This document shows positions 44,026 through 55,024 of a DNA stretch of 64,000 nt, piece after piece. The position numbers were made by a program, and so were the translations under genes. Below the pieces are notes generated by a model. It was not told the origin of the DNA, did not search any database, and worked only from the letters and a program-made list of their open reading frames with translations. Location: NCBI GenBank assembly GCA_024195265.1, contig JAJLRJ010000007.1, forward strand, positions 28,642,225-28,706,224, in the 5' to 3' direction. The stretch is from Dendrophyllia cribrosa (taxonomy: Eukaryota > Cnidaria > Anthozoa > Scleractinia > Dendrophylliidae). Every line of letters starts with the position of its first letter. Position 1 is the first letter of the stretch.

Positions 44026-44765
44026 AATGGTCACACGTTAGGATTTTTTCCACATTGCACGATTATTGGTTTAATTTCTCAGAATACTTTGTGGAATTGC
44101 TAACATTAGTTGTATAGTCTGTTTAAGTCAATAGCCTCATGCAATATCTATACATTTAATTAACACATCCTGCCATTTACGTTTTTTATCAAATTGAATG
44201 TTAATATAACTTGTGTATCTTCATGAATTTGTAAAATTTGCCGATATTGAATCGTCTACCGATGTCAATCGATGTGCATTTTCAAATGAAGTGTTTATTG
44301 TAGAGTAGTATTTGTAGTTTTATTCGTTTGTAACTTCAAAGTAATAAGTAAAAATATCCTGCCGTGCGAGGAGACATGTTATCAAAATGTAATGAACAGA
44401 AATTGTATTCACCTTTTTCCTTGTGGGATTTATTCTGTGATAATGCTCCAATAAATTATGAAAGTTTCTGTCAACAACTGGAGAATTATCCTGAAAATAG
44501 AGGTAAAACCTGGTTAATCCTGACGACCGCGAAGTCGGATAGCCGTCTGCAAATGCGAGAGCAAATTAAAATCACTATAGAAACAATGGAACGCCACTGA
44601 AACCATCCAAAAAAATGCGTGAAAAGCTCATTTATAAGCTAAAATTCGGCACAAATACGAATAATTTTTAAAACTGGGCCTATTTTTATTTTTGAGATGG
44701 TAGTTAATGGTACAGAAATCGGGGCAACAAATTGTAGCGTGTAAACCGCACTTAAATTGGGCGCA
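44026..44765 (+). repeat. Tandem duplication, copy 2 (uninterrupted)
   Basis: Immediately follows copy 1. At 44701-44708 it reads TAGTTAATGG straight through, which is the unoccupied target of the foldback element. Confidence 0.9.
44364..44600 (+). CDS. Hypothetical 78-aa ORF (copy 2)
   Basis: Same protein as 42038-42274. The reading frame, start and stop are fully conserved. Flanking sequence is equally conserved, so identity alone does not prove selection. The preceding sequence shows no strong splice acceptor. Confidence 0.3.
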   Translation: MRGDMLSKCNEQKLYSPFSLWDLFCDNAPINYESFCQQLENYPENRGKTWLILTTAKSDSRLQMREQIKITIETMERH

Positions 44766-45480
44766 GTATTTAAAAAATACAGTATATTGTGACGCAACAG
44801 TTTTAAAAAATCAAGGCGACTATCATACAAACCGTAGAGTGAAACCGGCCTTTATAAATGCATGACTGATGCGCATTATTGTGATTTTTTAGATAATATG
44901 AGAAGACCGTTCATAAATTACGTTTTTTTTTATTGTGTTTTCGAAAAAAAAAATCATTCCAAAGGAAAATTGTTTTGTGGAAAGTAGCAACCGTTTTCTG
45001 GATGTTTGGCCTTCAGTTTTAGCCAAGTTTTTGCGAAAGTGGAACGAAAACTTATCCGTCATTACGTCTTTATAGCGCGCGCGTTTGTCGATGTCAGTTC
45101 AAATTTGCAAAGAATCACAATAAAAGAAAGATATGCACACCGGTCGGTGTCTTTGTATACACGGCCCCTTAAGTTTTACACACATTATCAAATATTCTCA
45201 TAGAAGTTTGAATTAAAAACATGTTACCCCAAGGGTAGCATATGCTGAACGTCAGTGCTAAATGCGTTGTCTTTATTATTTTAATGTCGTAATTGTCGTT
45301 CCTATTTTATTTTTCATATGTCATTTTGGTTGTATTATTCGTATATACGTTTGTATGTACGATTTGGCTTCTGTCTCAAGAATATAAAAAACATTATTTA
45401 GTCAATTTTGTACAGCATAGCATCGCTCGTTACAGCAGGCTTTTTTTTGTGTTATGGACGCTAGCCAAGAAAGTTACATC

Positions 45481-47545
45481 AACGTGACAATAGGTAACAT
45501 GATGTTGGGACGAAAATACTGAAAACTCAACGTAAACATTGTGTTGATATGTTGTTTTTACATGGACGACCTATATGGAGAGAACAATTTGCTTCTTACC
45601 GGGGGCTGTCGAAGAAACTGTTACCTTCCTTTTGAATTAACGGATCTCAATATCAATGCTTGTACGAAAATATGGCATCCAAATTAGAAAAGTTCTGAAT
45701 GCAGCCGCTTGAAAGCAGGTCGATAATAAGTTAATCTTAAGACTTAATAAAACTGCTACCCTGCATTAAAGAAATTTGCTAATGAGTTTAAACCCATAAA
45801 TAAATTAAAGCCAGACACGTATAGCTACACAATGGTACACAAAGATTGAGCCATTACGGCTTATTCCTACTGCAGATGGTCTTAGAATAGTTTAATGGAC
45901 GTTTTGAAAGCCCATTGAACACTAGCCGGCGTAAAAAGCATTCTCGCAATACGCCATTGTGTGTTTCATAGCTTATTTATTAATTATACGGTTCGCGGAA
46001 AGTCTCAGATAAGAAATAGCCAAACATTAAGAACAAAAACATGTTTGGCTTCTTAATATGATTCATAATATAGAATGTAAGCTAAAATGAAAACTAAAAA
46101 GAAATGACTCCACATTCTTATAAAGTTTACAGAAAATGTTTCCCTAGAATTAAATGTCAAAAACAGGCTTTCTATGGCTTATACTGTGATTAATCATGGT
46201 TTTTTAGCCAATCAGAGCGCGGCAAGCATCCGTTTTAGATTATAGAATCATATATTGTTGTTCATAAAATTACCCTACCCTGGCCTACCCAGCCAATCAA
46301 AATGAAGGTGCATTCGACCAAAAACCGCTAAGATGGGTCCGTTCACTGAATTTTGATTACGGAAAAATGTTCAAAAGAAAAAAGTAGCAATCGTTTAGCC
46401 CATTTTGTCAACCATAATAATTTAATTCCATAACTTTAGAGACAGCTGTAAAGTAACAACAACATGGTGTCAGTTACTGATTCGGATGAAAGGCACTATA
46501 CAATAGGTAACATGCCGAGATGAAAACAACGTGAATATCGTGACTACGAAAAAAAAAAACGAATGCAAATACATAGCAGAAACTGGCAATAGATCCATGC
46601 AAAATACATCCGAAACTGAACGCATGAAGGTCAACATGACGAAGTGAATGCGTTTCTGTTGTCGATGGTTAACATGCATGCTCTATTCTAATGGGAGTGT
46701 GATTTTTTTTTACATGGAGCGGATAACGACAGTCCTTTTTTTCTTACCACTCAGCGAATGTCTCCTTATTTCTTCAGAATAAGTATTGCACCAAAATCTG
46801 GCATGCAAAGTACAAGGTTTTTTTTTCGCTCCGATGGTTTTGTAATGCAGCAAGACACATGGTTGGTCTCGCAATAAAATCGCCACCATTAAAGTAAATT
46901 TGCTAATGAGATTGAATCCTTCAATTAAAGCCAGGCACATATGTTCAAATTGTTTGGCTAATAAACGCTTTGAAAGCGCAGAGAACGCCCACTTATGGCG
47001 GCTCTTTCTAACCTTCTTTCGAAGAAATGGCCAATCATTTTCCAAAGGTTCTCCTTCCATCCGTATTGCGGTATTATACTTTAAATGTAGGAAGAAGACG
47101 TTACAACGGTTAAATTGTGAGTTTATCTTCTCTTGGAAGTACTGAAAGGTCTCATTGTAATAAAAGAGCTTTATATCGCGAGGGTTGAAAGCCATTTACT
47201 TTTATTTGCGTAAGCGTTTGCTGATAAAGAATTGTCATGAAAACCACGAGCATTTGAGAACTCGAGAAAAATATGTTTAATCAAGCATGGGCCGGAGGTC
47301 CTGGTCGCACACGGAGGTTCGACTGTATTCAAAATCAATCATCTACCGAAACATTTTCTCTTGAATTTTATTTCTATGGCTCTCTATGGCTTACACCCTG
47401 ATAAATAATATATTTTTTAGCCAATTAGTGCCCGGTCAGTTTCCAATCTTTATTGTAAAATCGGATATCTTGTCCATGAAACTCCTACACCGTCTTTAGC
47501 CAATCAAAACGAAGATGCGTTCGACCAAAAACATTTTTTGTGATT
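45481..47545. repeat. Diverged ~1.1-kb direct duplication
   Basis: 45481-46390 and 46495-47545 share, in order: CAATAGGTAACATG; TTTACATGGA; AAATTTGCTAATGAG and AATTAAAGCCAG; TTTCTATGGCT with TTTTTTAGCCAAT; and AGCCAATCAAAA with TTCGACCAAAAA. Divergence is substantial. The 161-codon ORF at 46710-47195 (minus) is open only in the second copy. Confidence 0.65.
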
Positions 47546-47650
47546 CGGATTAAAGGGACACTGTCACGAGGGCGCATGCGCGAGTTTTTCGAATCGAAAC
47601 TTGAAAAGTTCAGCCTGAATTTTTCAAGTTGAACCGTCAATTTCAAAACG

Positions 47651-48013
47651 GTGTCGACTAGTGGCGGCGGTGGAGGGAAAAGAACCAATTCGGGACGGAA
47701 GAGGAAGTTCGAGGATCAAGCAGAATATAAGATAGCGTGGTCTAGAAACCACAAACGAATATATTTGGAAAATCGGATATTTAGGTCGTGGCTTCAGGCT
47801 AAATTCGATGCCGGGTATGAAGCTTCCAGTGACAGCGACTTCGTCGCCCATTTGTTGTCGTACGTTGGAATATCGTCGAAGGTATGCTATGTTTTCATGA
47901 CTTTGGCTTCAGTTTGCCCTCCTCAGGACGAGTGGCTCCTTGACGGAACCAAAAAAATGATGAGCTTTATACGACACGAGGTATTCCCAGGCGGTCACCC
48001 ATCCAAGTACTAA
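47651..48013 (+). CDS. ORF inside the TTAA element, possible transposase N-terminal exon
   Basis: 120 codons. It reads SGGGGGKRTNSGRKRKFEDQ, AEYKIAWSRNHKRIYLENRI, FRSWLQAKFDAGYEASSDSD, FVAHLLSYVG. The basic GRKRK stretch followed by a 'W....R.I...W...K...G..SDSDF..HLL' helix-rich segment resembles N-termini I associate with cnidarian TTAA transposon proteins, but I cannot name the family. From about residue 106 the frame runs antisense through the 5S-like sequence (RHEVFPGGHPSKY), so the end is not genuine. Probably a captured or residual exon of the parent element. Confidence 0.4.
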   Translation: MSTSGGGGGKRTNSGRKRKFEDQAEYKIAWSRNHKRIYLENRIFRSWLQAKFDAGYEASSDSDFVAHLLSYVGISSKVCYVFMTLASVCPPQDEWLLDGTKKMMSFIRHEVFPGGHPSKY

Positions 48014-48068
48014 CTTCGCCCGACAGGGCTTAACTTCGGTGATCGGACGAGAACCGGCGCATGTCAAC
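47967..48068 (-). rRNA. 5S rRNA-like sequence (probable pseudogene or derived promoter)
   Basis: Minus strand carries, in 5S order, CCGGTTCTCGTCCGATC, ACCGAAGTTAAGCC (box A region), TCGGGC, TTAGTACTTGGATGGG and TGACCGCCTGGGAATACC (box C region), then a 3' part GTGTCGTA. Spacing equals a normal 5S gene from about nucleotide 18 to the end. The first ~18 nucleotides are replaced by the transposon's terminal repeat, so helix I cannot form normally. The internal pol III promoter looks largely intact. No T-run terminator follows directly. Confidence 0.85.
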
Positions 48069-48130
48069 CCGTGACAGTGTCCCTTTAAAGGGTCAGTTTC
48101 CCGGCGAAATATCGAAATATGTCTTACCGA

Positions 48131-48216
48131 ATTTCCATGTTATATCGCCAAATGCCACCAAATATACAACGAAATTTCCATGTTATATCGCCAAATGCCA
48201 CCAAATATACAGCGAA
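48131..48216 (+). repeat. 43-bp tandem duplication
   Basis: ATTTCCATGTTATATCGCC plus AAATGCCACCAAATATACA occurs twice, followed by the start of a third unit (CGAAATTT). Confidence 0.9.
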
Positions 48217-48479
48217 ATTTGATGAAAGTATTCTACACAGCTAAACGGAACAAGAAGTTTGGGATGAAATAAACAATGACAAGGATGGATTCTACTTCAT
48301 CAAATTTGATTTGGTGGTCAGGCGGTCAAGAAAAATAATTGCCATTCTGGTGAAATTTAAGTTAGCCGTTATTTTGTGACGTTGATTTTTGTTTCTTTGT
48401 TTTCATCACTCTTGCCTCGCCTTGTTTAATAAGCCAGTTTAAATGAGGTTTTTGTCGGCTTTCTCTTTGAGAGTTGTAA

Positions 48480-48554
48480 AGCAACTAAAAGTTTTGCAAT
48501 TAGAGCCTGAAAATTTCTTTCAGGCTCTTACTAATTGCAAAACTTTCAGTTGCT
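48480..48554. repeat. 75-bp hairpin
   Basis: AGCAACTAAAAGTTTTGCAA and TTAGAGCCTGAAA pair with TTTCAGGCTCT and AATTGCAAAACTTTCAGTTG; a 3-base bulge and a 5-base loop are the only breaks. It may be a very small MITE or a miRNA-like hairpin; nothing distinguishes them here. Confidence 0.7.
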
Positions 48555-48559
48555 GTATA

Positions 48560-50675
48560 ACTGCAGTGTCACATTCTCTTTCATTCTTTCTACCGCAGTT
48601 CAGATAAATTTGTTTTCATATACACATTATCATGATGTATAACACTTGCCCACCTGAAGTACACATGGCGCCACTAAATTAACTCCGCTGATCCAGGTGG
48701 CCTCTGTTTATGTGTTTTTTTAATTCAGTGGTGTCGACATTTGGCGCTGTATGCATTTATACTTTTTAAATGAATGAATGAAGTAATTGAAAGTGACGCA
48801 GCGCATTCGCTCGCATTTGCGCCCTTTTATTAAATATCGAAAACTTCAAACTAAACTGACACCAACACCTTCTGTTCCATTAGTGTGAAGGAAAATTACT
48901 GTCTCTTAATCTCAAAAGATGGTATTGTTTTTTTTTACTTTACTTTTTTACTGTACTATTTTATTGGCATGAAATTAAATGCAACTGATGACTATTTTTT
49001 TTTTAAGTGAACTGCGAAATAATGGATTAACAAACCTCTGGACTCATAAACTGACGTGAAAAAACCTGAAATGAACTTTGGGTAAAACAAGAGAAGCGTG
49101 ATATTAACCGCCTTCTGGTGTTTACTTCTGTAGGTGTTTTGTCAAGAACAATATTTTATAGGAGGATTTCAGTTATTGTTATTAATGAGGCTGGCGTTTC
49201 TTGATTGGAGGGTTTTTTGAGACAAGGCTTTCTTTGTTTGGAGACTCTGATGTGTTTGGAATTGAAAAGGTTTGTTAACCTTGGCACCGTTTGGTCTTTT
49301 TGTCTTACGCCCATGTTCCGTTACCTTCTGGTGCTCTTTTTAACGACGAGAATCCCCTTCACTCTGATATGAGAAAGCTCCCCCCCCCCTCGGGGGGAGT
49401 GTGAGGAAATATTCTAGCCATGGTAGCTGTAAAATCCTTATTAAGGGATTTGTTGTGACAATTTGTATGTTGTTATTCCGGTGCTACCCTAAGCGCAGTG
49501 TAAAAAAGGAAGCCATAAACTTTGAAATAAGCACTTTTGGCAAATAACCGAGGAAATAAGAGAATGGTGCAGGAGTGCAGCAAACTTATTGTCCTTATTT
49601 AAAATAACATTCTTAACAGCGAAAAAGAAATAAAAACGCAAAAGGTTGAAAAATCAAACTCCATACTGCTTGTCATTAAATGAAAAACTAAGCACAGAAA
49701 GACAGCAGGTTTAATAAAAAAAGAACCGTACATAAACTGAAATTTTCATAAAAACTGTGTTATCGTGGAGACAAGCTGTCTTGGATTAAATGATTGCCAT
49801 TATTTCCTAGATTTATAGGAAGTACTTTGCCATACATATAATAATTGCCTTGCCTCTACCGTGTTCATTAAATATCAATGTTGCAAGTCATGAAATAAGA
49901 ACTGTCATTATACATTACACGAATTTGAAATTGCTGAAATAACGCACGTTCATGTAGAAGCCTGAAAGTGTTGGCTGATTGAAAGTATACCATTTTCCTA
50001 TTTAGCTCTATTTGCTTCATGTTATTTAAAATGTTTTTGCTATAAGAGTTTGCTAAAAGCGCGTTTTCTTAAAGCTTTTTATTGCTTCCTTCCTGACCAC
50101 ACAATTTTTTTACGATAGTGATTAAAAAAACGGTATTTGAAATGTGAGAAAAACATGTTTAGTTTTGCCCTAGACTGCGCCAATAGCACATAACATTTCA
50201 TGAGCTGCAAAAGAAGAAGTCGCAAGTTTTTTCATGTCTTTTCACATGAATCCACATAGATTCACGAAATTAGAAAAACATTTTGACAATCAACTGCATG
50301 GTCGGCTAAACGTTTTCCTTGTTGTCTTTAATAAATTATTAACGTTTCTGTTTGTTCGGTTTTTAGTCAGTATTTTTTCCCGCGGGAAAGAACAAATTGC
50401 AGCTGTTTTAGATTTGCTTCTTTTAGCTGTTTGTTCATTTGCTGTATTTTTTCTCTAGGTTTTTTGTAAACTTATGAATATATGTGGCAGATATGTGCAT
50501 GTAATTTAACGTTAGGAACGTTCTTATTGATACATGATTTGCCAAAATCCTTGTGGAGAACGGAGAGTGCAGTAAATAGCAAATATATACAAATATAATT
50601 ATAATACATATCATAGTTCTATTTCTGCCTTTTAACAAAAGAATGTTAAAGGTTGTTATTCGTCAGTGCTGCCGA
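48560..50675. other. No gene recognised
   Basis: AT-rich. A local stem CTCCCCCC/GGGGGGAG lies at 49379-49400. ORFs such as 50234-50458 are hydrophobic but without a signature. Confidence 0.4.
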
Positions 50676-50679
50676 CCAC

Positions 50680-50938
50680 ATTTTTGGAGAGCAGGGGCAG
50701 TGATGAGAGCACTCGCCTCCCACCAATGTGGCTCGGGTTCGATTCCCGCGCCCGGCGTCATATGTGGGTTGAGTTTGTTGTTGGTTCTCTCCTTGCTCCG
50801 AGAGGTTTTTCTCCGGGTACTCCGGTTTTCCCTCTCCTCAAAAACCAACATTTCCAAATTCCAATTAGATCTGGCAAGTGTCCACAATTAGCACTCGCGT
50901 GCTAGAACTCTGACACCTCAATAAATTGATTTGATGCA
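50680..50938 (+). mobile_element. tRNA-derived SINE
   Basis: Contains an A-box-like region (AGTGATGAGAGCACTCGCC) and an exact B box GGTTCGATTCC (50736-50746), then a body with TCTCCTTGCTCCGAGAGG, TTTTTCTCCGGGTACTCCGG and a 3' end AATAAATTGATTTGATG. The head is eroded upstream of the A box. I recognise the body as a SINE common in stony corals (from memory). ORFs here on both strands are shadows. Confidence 0.8.
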
Positions 50939-50944
50939 TTTTCA

Positions 50945-53530
50945 AAACCTTGAGTTTTTTTGTCATCCTGCATGAGAAATTAGTTATGGCCTAAACTTCA
51001 GATCACGGAAACTTTCTACCAAAGAAAGCACATGGAGATTGGGTTATAGGTATTGGGATTAATAAACTCTAACAGAAAGCACTGTTTTCTACAATATTTG
51101 TACAAAGCCCAAACTATCACTTCGGCACAATAACGGCAGATATTCTGTATCTGGATTGTCATCACTTCCAAGTTCAATGTTTCTTATTCACATTGTTACG
51201 AAAACATTTCTGTTTTTTTAACATCTTTTGTAAAAAAAAAAAAATTCAAAACATTTTCAAACCTAAAATAAGCTTATTCAGTTGTAAGCATATAATAACA
51301 AGTTCAGGTTCAACTCGGTTTATTTTCTCTCCTTAATTACAATTAACACTAAAAGACACGAGCATGGTTTTAGCGAATAAAACCAGCGAGCAAGGGGGCA
51401 TTATATGTAAACTAGCAGACAAAGAGGCGAGGCGAACTGTCAGGCAAAAAAAAAATGTGCTTTAATTCTTAAGTCCTTCGGGGTTTTGTGATTTTCTATA
51501 ATTTGATTCATTGGGCAGTCTATGCACGACACCAATTTCAACGAGCAAACTAACTGTATCGCTGATCGATATTTCATAATTTAAAATCTAATGCATACTC
51601 ACATGTTTTGAAGGGTCAAATGATGCCTTTATTTTAAGCTTTGCTGCTGCTTACCACTTTCACTCAACTGACAACAGCAAGCAATTGGATGATGTCAACT
51701 CTACTATATGGGAACAGCTTTCGTCGAATGATGCATGTTGTTAATCAAAATTCAAGTTCCCCGAACAATGGAGTTGATATATGCTTGACATCAATGTGTA
51801 TTGCACATTAATTTTAAAAGTGCTACCTTATTTATGCTTTCAGTTTTTGTTCAATCTCCTATGTTATTTTAAAGTAATATATTTTTTTAATATCTGACTT
51901 GGCAAATGTTAAACAACTTTTTTTAAATATAATAAAAAGTCTTGCCGCGTATTTTATACTTCAAATAAAAGACAAATGATATTCTTAGATTGAACTTTGA
52001 TGTTGATGTTTGGAAGCTTTGATCGGTGCCTCTTGAAGACAAGTTACATGAGAATTGTAAACATTATACATCTATGACTACGTGAAGATTTTTACGGCAT
52101 GAAAAATACCTGATTTATCAGGGATAAAGTATAAAGGACCGCATGTAGACAACCGCATTTTAATATAATAAACACTGAGTTTGTTTCCTAAAAAAATGAG
52201 CGGGACTCTGGTTCGTGTTTTGCACTTTTGAACAACACAATCATCAAATTTTTTTCTCAAAAAGAGATGTCCCGTGTTAAAATGTATCGAATAAAAGCGT
52301 CGTGGACATAAAATAAAGAGTTCTTTGTTCAACAGGGCATACAGCCAAACACTCTTAATCCTAATCCTTTTGTTGACAAATGCTTTTTTGTAAACCATCG
52401 TCACCATCATTATTCATATCGTTGTATAGTGATATACATTTACGAGGATAGAGTTTTTCATGGCCTTCCGCAACATTTATTTGTATATAACATAGCTTGA
52501 AAAACAGTGGAAGCAATTACTCAAAGTCAGACAACAGAAAACAGGTGTTTTTCTACAACAACAAATTGCTTTCAAGATTCGACTTGTAAAGGTAAAATAC
52601 AAGTGTGTTACTTGTACTTTATTGAATATAAACAGAAACCCATAAGTGGGTTTCTGATATAAATAAATTATGTTTACCAAGCAACTTTGCTAAAACACGA
52701 ACATTTTCCCTTGCACCTTGCCACATCTCACACTCTTGACTTGTCTTCCGGCGAGCAAAAAACAGATTGCAAGTTGTAGTTAGACGGTCTTAACTTGTCA
52801 CTTGAATTCGATCAACTTAAATGCGATGTGCCCAACATACGTACAACAACACATACGTTCTTAGAGTGCATGGCCGGAAACCCTATGATTTATTACACCC
52901 AGTGAAACACAAAATGTTTTAAAACAAGGAAATATTGGTCGTCGAGAATTGCATATTCTGGCTATGCTTTGTGCCATTATACAGTAGCTTGCTCAACAAC
53001 AACTTATATTCGCACCCCGTATACCAAAAACACACATTCTTCCAACGTTATAACAGTTATAACGAATGAATAAACGCTGAATAAACCGACTGCTCATACA
53101 AATCGAACCAGACACCACGATTATTAAAAATTGAAAATGTATATAAACACAAGAAAATTTTATATATAACTTTAAAAAAATTCAGGAATAACCATACATA
53201 TATTACCTTTAGTAAACTCTTCACCTTCTAAAAGAACCGAAATTGCGCTGTACTTTTATCGCCCATGGCTTATCCAAATGATACATGTTTCAACGCAAAG
53301 GCGACATTAAAATCCGTCTACGTTAATTAGATTGCTAATTTGTTATCAGCTGCTGTGGAAGTTCCCATGGAAAGATGGTTGTCGTGTATACGAAAAATAC
53401 CAACACGTTTCTTTTTTTGCGCTTACGACATATAACAATAACTTGCATCCCGCGTCGGTATAAATATCCCATAGTATGTAATTGTTTATTTGTTTTGAAA
53501 AACTCAGCACTTCGACAGTTTCTGGCAGTT
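50945..53530. other. No gene recognised
   Basis: AT-rich. The minus-strand ORF 52078-52410 (110 codons) is the longest and has no signature. Nothing else supportable. Confidence 0.4.
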
Positions 53531-53535
53531 ATAAG

Positions 53536-54006
53536 GTGGACAGACACGAAGGGTTATCTAAGCAGGGACATGTCGCAGTGACATGTCGCAGCGACAAAAA
53601 TTTGGGTAGTACGCACAGAAGGACATGTAGCAGCGACAAAATCATAGCGTTTGCACACACATGAAAATGTTTCGGGTACTTGTCTCAGGGACATGTTGCA
53701 GCGACACTTCCCCTCGCGTGAACTGCTACTATCATAATTGTGCAACACCAATTTCGGGGACATTTTGTCCCCGCGACGTGTCCCATGAAGTTTAACTTGT
53801 TGAACTACGTGCAACATGTCGCAGAGACAAAATGTCCCCAAAATTGGTGTACTTGCACAATTATGATAGTACCAGTTCACACGAGAGGACGTGTCGCTGC
53901 TACATGTCCCTACTACATGTTCCTCAGTATGTACTACACACATTTTTGTCGCTGCTACATGTCGCTGTGTCATGTCCCTGCTATGATGTCCCCTCCTGTC
54001 TGCCCA
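53536..54006. mobile_element. Palindromic MITE built of GGGACATGTCGCAGCGAC repeats
   Basis: About 470 bp, inverted about 53790. Left end GGTGGACAGACACG, right end CTGTCTGCCCAGC. GGGACATGT(C/A)GCAGCGAC-type units recur about six times in the left arm and reversed in the right; ATCATAATTGTGCAA mirrors TTGCACAATTATGAT. All five ORFs crossing it are palindrome shadows. Confidence 0.8.
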
Positions 54007-54540
54007 GCTATAGTTCCTTGTTGTGAAAGCTCTTCCACGGAGCAGTAATTTAAAAAAGCAGTATGTATTGCTTCGCCTTCACAAACCAAGAATTTAAACC
54101 TGAACAGTAGCGTTCAACTTTAAATTTCTTCTGAAAATATCATTAAAGACCTTGTATGGTAATTGCCTTGTAAGGTAATTGGTAAGAAAAGTTACTTCTT
54201 TTAGCTTGCATTTGAAAAAGTACACCTACCTTACCACTCTTACCGCAGCATTTCACAGCCTCTCTCAAGCAGTAAGACGTTTCGTTTCCTGTGAAGAAAT
54301 AATTTGATATCACGTATTTTTAGCACTAACTTTTAATTTTTTTACCTCTATTTTGTACACACTACCCCACAAGCTGTTTTCCTTTTTTTCGAACAAATGC
54401 CGAGATTAGTTAAATTTTCTTGGTTTCCCGTTTTTAACTTTGATCAAGGGACTGTACCCACTGGGCTGACAATCAGTCTTTTTCGCCATAATCGAAAATC
54501 ATGAAAATACACTAAATTTGTGTATTGGTAAACATGCCCG

Positions 54541-54850
54541 TGGAGCCACGGTGGTCTAGTGGTTAGTGCGTCGGACTTTCAACCTGAAGGTCGATGGTTC
54601 GAAGCCTGGTCTCTGCCGTCGTGTTGTTTCCTTAGACAAGAAACTTTACTCCACCATGTCTCTCTCCACCCAGGTGTATAAATGGGTACCGGCGACAAAA
54701 AAATGCTGGGGGTAACCCTGCGATGGACTAGCATCCCATCCAGGGGGGAGTAGCAATATTCCTAGTCGCTTCATGCTACAGAAACCGGGTTTAAGCTCCG
54801 GCCGTTGTGAGCCTTCTGGCTCGTGTGCGCGACTTTACTTTACTTACTTT
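54541..54850 (+). mobile_element. tRNA-derived SINE with conserved central body
   Basis: A box GTGGTCTAGTGGTTAGTGCG (from 54551) and B box GGTTCGAAGCC (54596-54606). The body includes CAAGAAACTTTACTCCACC, CACCCAGGTGTATAAATGGG and CCCTGCGATGGACTAGCATC, and the end is a (TTTACTT)n tail. It is complete and little decayed. A similar body is found in SINEs of many invertebrates (from memory); the formal family name is left open. Confidence 0.85.
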
Positions 54851-54902
54851 TAAACATGCCCGCAATAAAAACAACAAAATATTCACAAAGCCTACAATTC
54901 AA

Positions 54903-55011
54903 TAGCCTGCGAGTACAGTCGCCTCTCATCGCTCCCCGCGGCCACTAGGGGCGTTCGCGCGAACGCCGCCAGTGGCCGGGAGCGATGAGATGTGGCTGAA
55001 TTTGCAGGCTA
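54903..55011. mobile_element. 109-bp near-perfect hairpin MITE, 9-bp target duplication
   Basis: Ends TAGCCTGC / GCAGGCTA, inner arms CTCATCGCTCCCCGCGGCC against GGCCGGGAGCGATGAG, apex GGCGTTCGCGCGAACGCC. ACAATTCAA occurs exactly on both sides (54894-54902, 55012-55020). A 9-bp duplication points to Mutator-like transposition. Confidence 0.85.
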
Positions 55012-55024
55012 ACAATTCAACTAC

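Larger units (their letters stand above)
47554..48084. mobile_element. TTAA-flanked transposon carrying a 5S rRNA-like sequence
   Basis: 531 bp with perfect 15-bp inverted ends AGGGACACTGTCACG (47554-47568, 48070-48084) and TTAA on both sides (47550-47553, 48085-48088). Inside are a 120-codon plus-strand ORF and, abutting the right end on the minus strand, a 5S rRNA-like segment. TTAA plus AGGGACACTG fits Kolobok or piggyBac superfamilies. It is inserted in the second copy of the 1.1-kb duplication. Confidence 0.85.

Noticed and set aside
46710..47195. 161-codon minus-strand ORF, the longest after the GPCR
   Set aside because: No recognisable domain. It lies in a diverged duplication whose other copy does not keep the frame, and a shadow ORF exists on the other strand.
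47967..48068. A functional 5S rRNA gene
   Set aside because: The 5' end that forms helix I is missing and replaced by the transposon terminus; single copy, no tandem 5S array and no T-run terminator.
53554..53973. 139-codon ORF rich in CHCD and Cys
   Set aside because: It reads through the palindromic MITE; repeated peptide units follow the repeated DNA unit in several frames and on both strands.
54541..54620. Functional tRNA gene
   Set aside because: The promoter boxes are continuous with a SINE body and tail; the acceptor arm is not closed.
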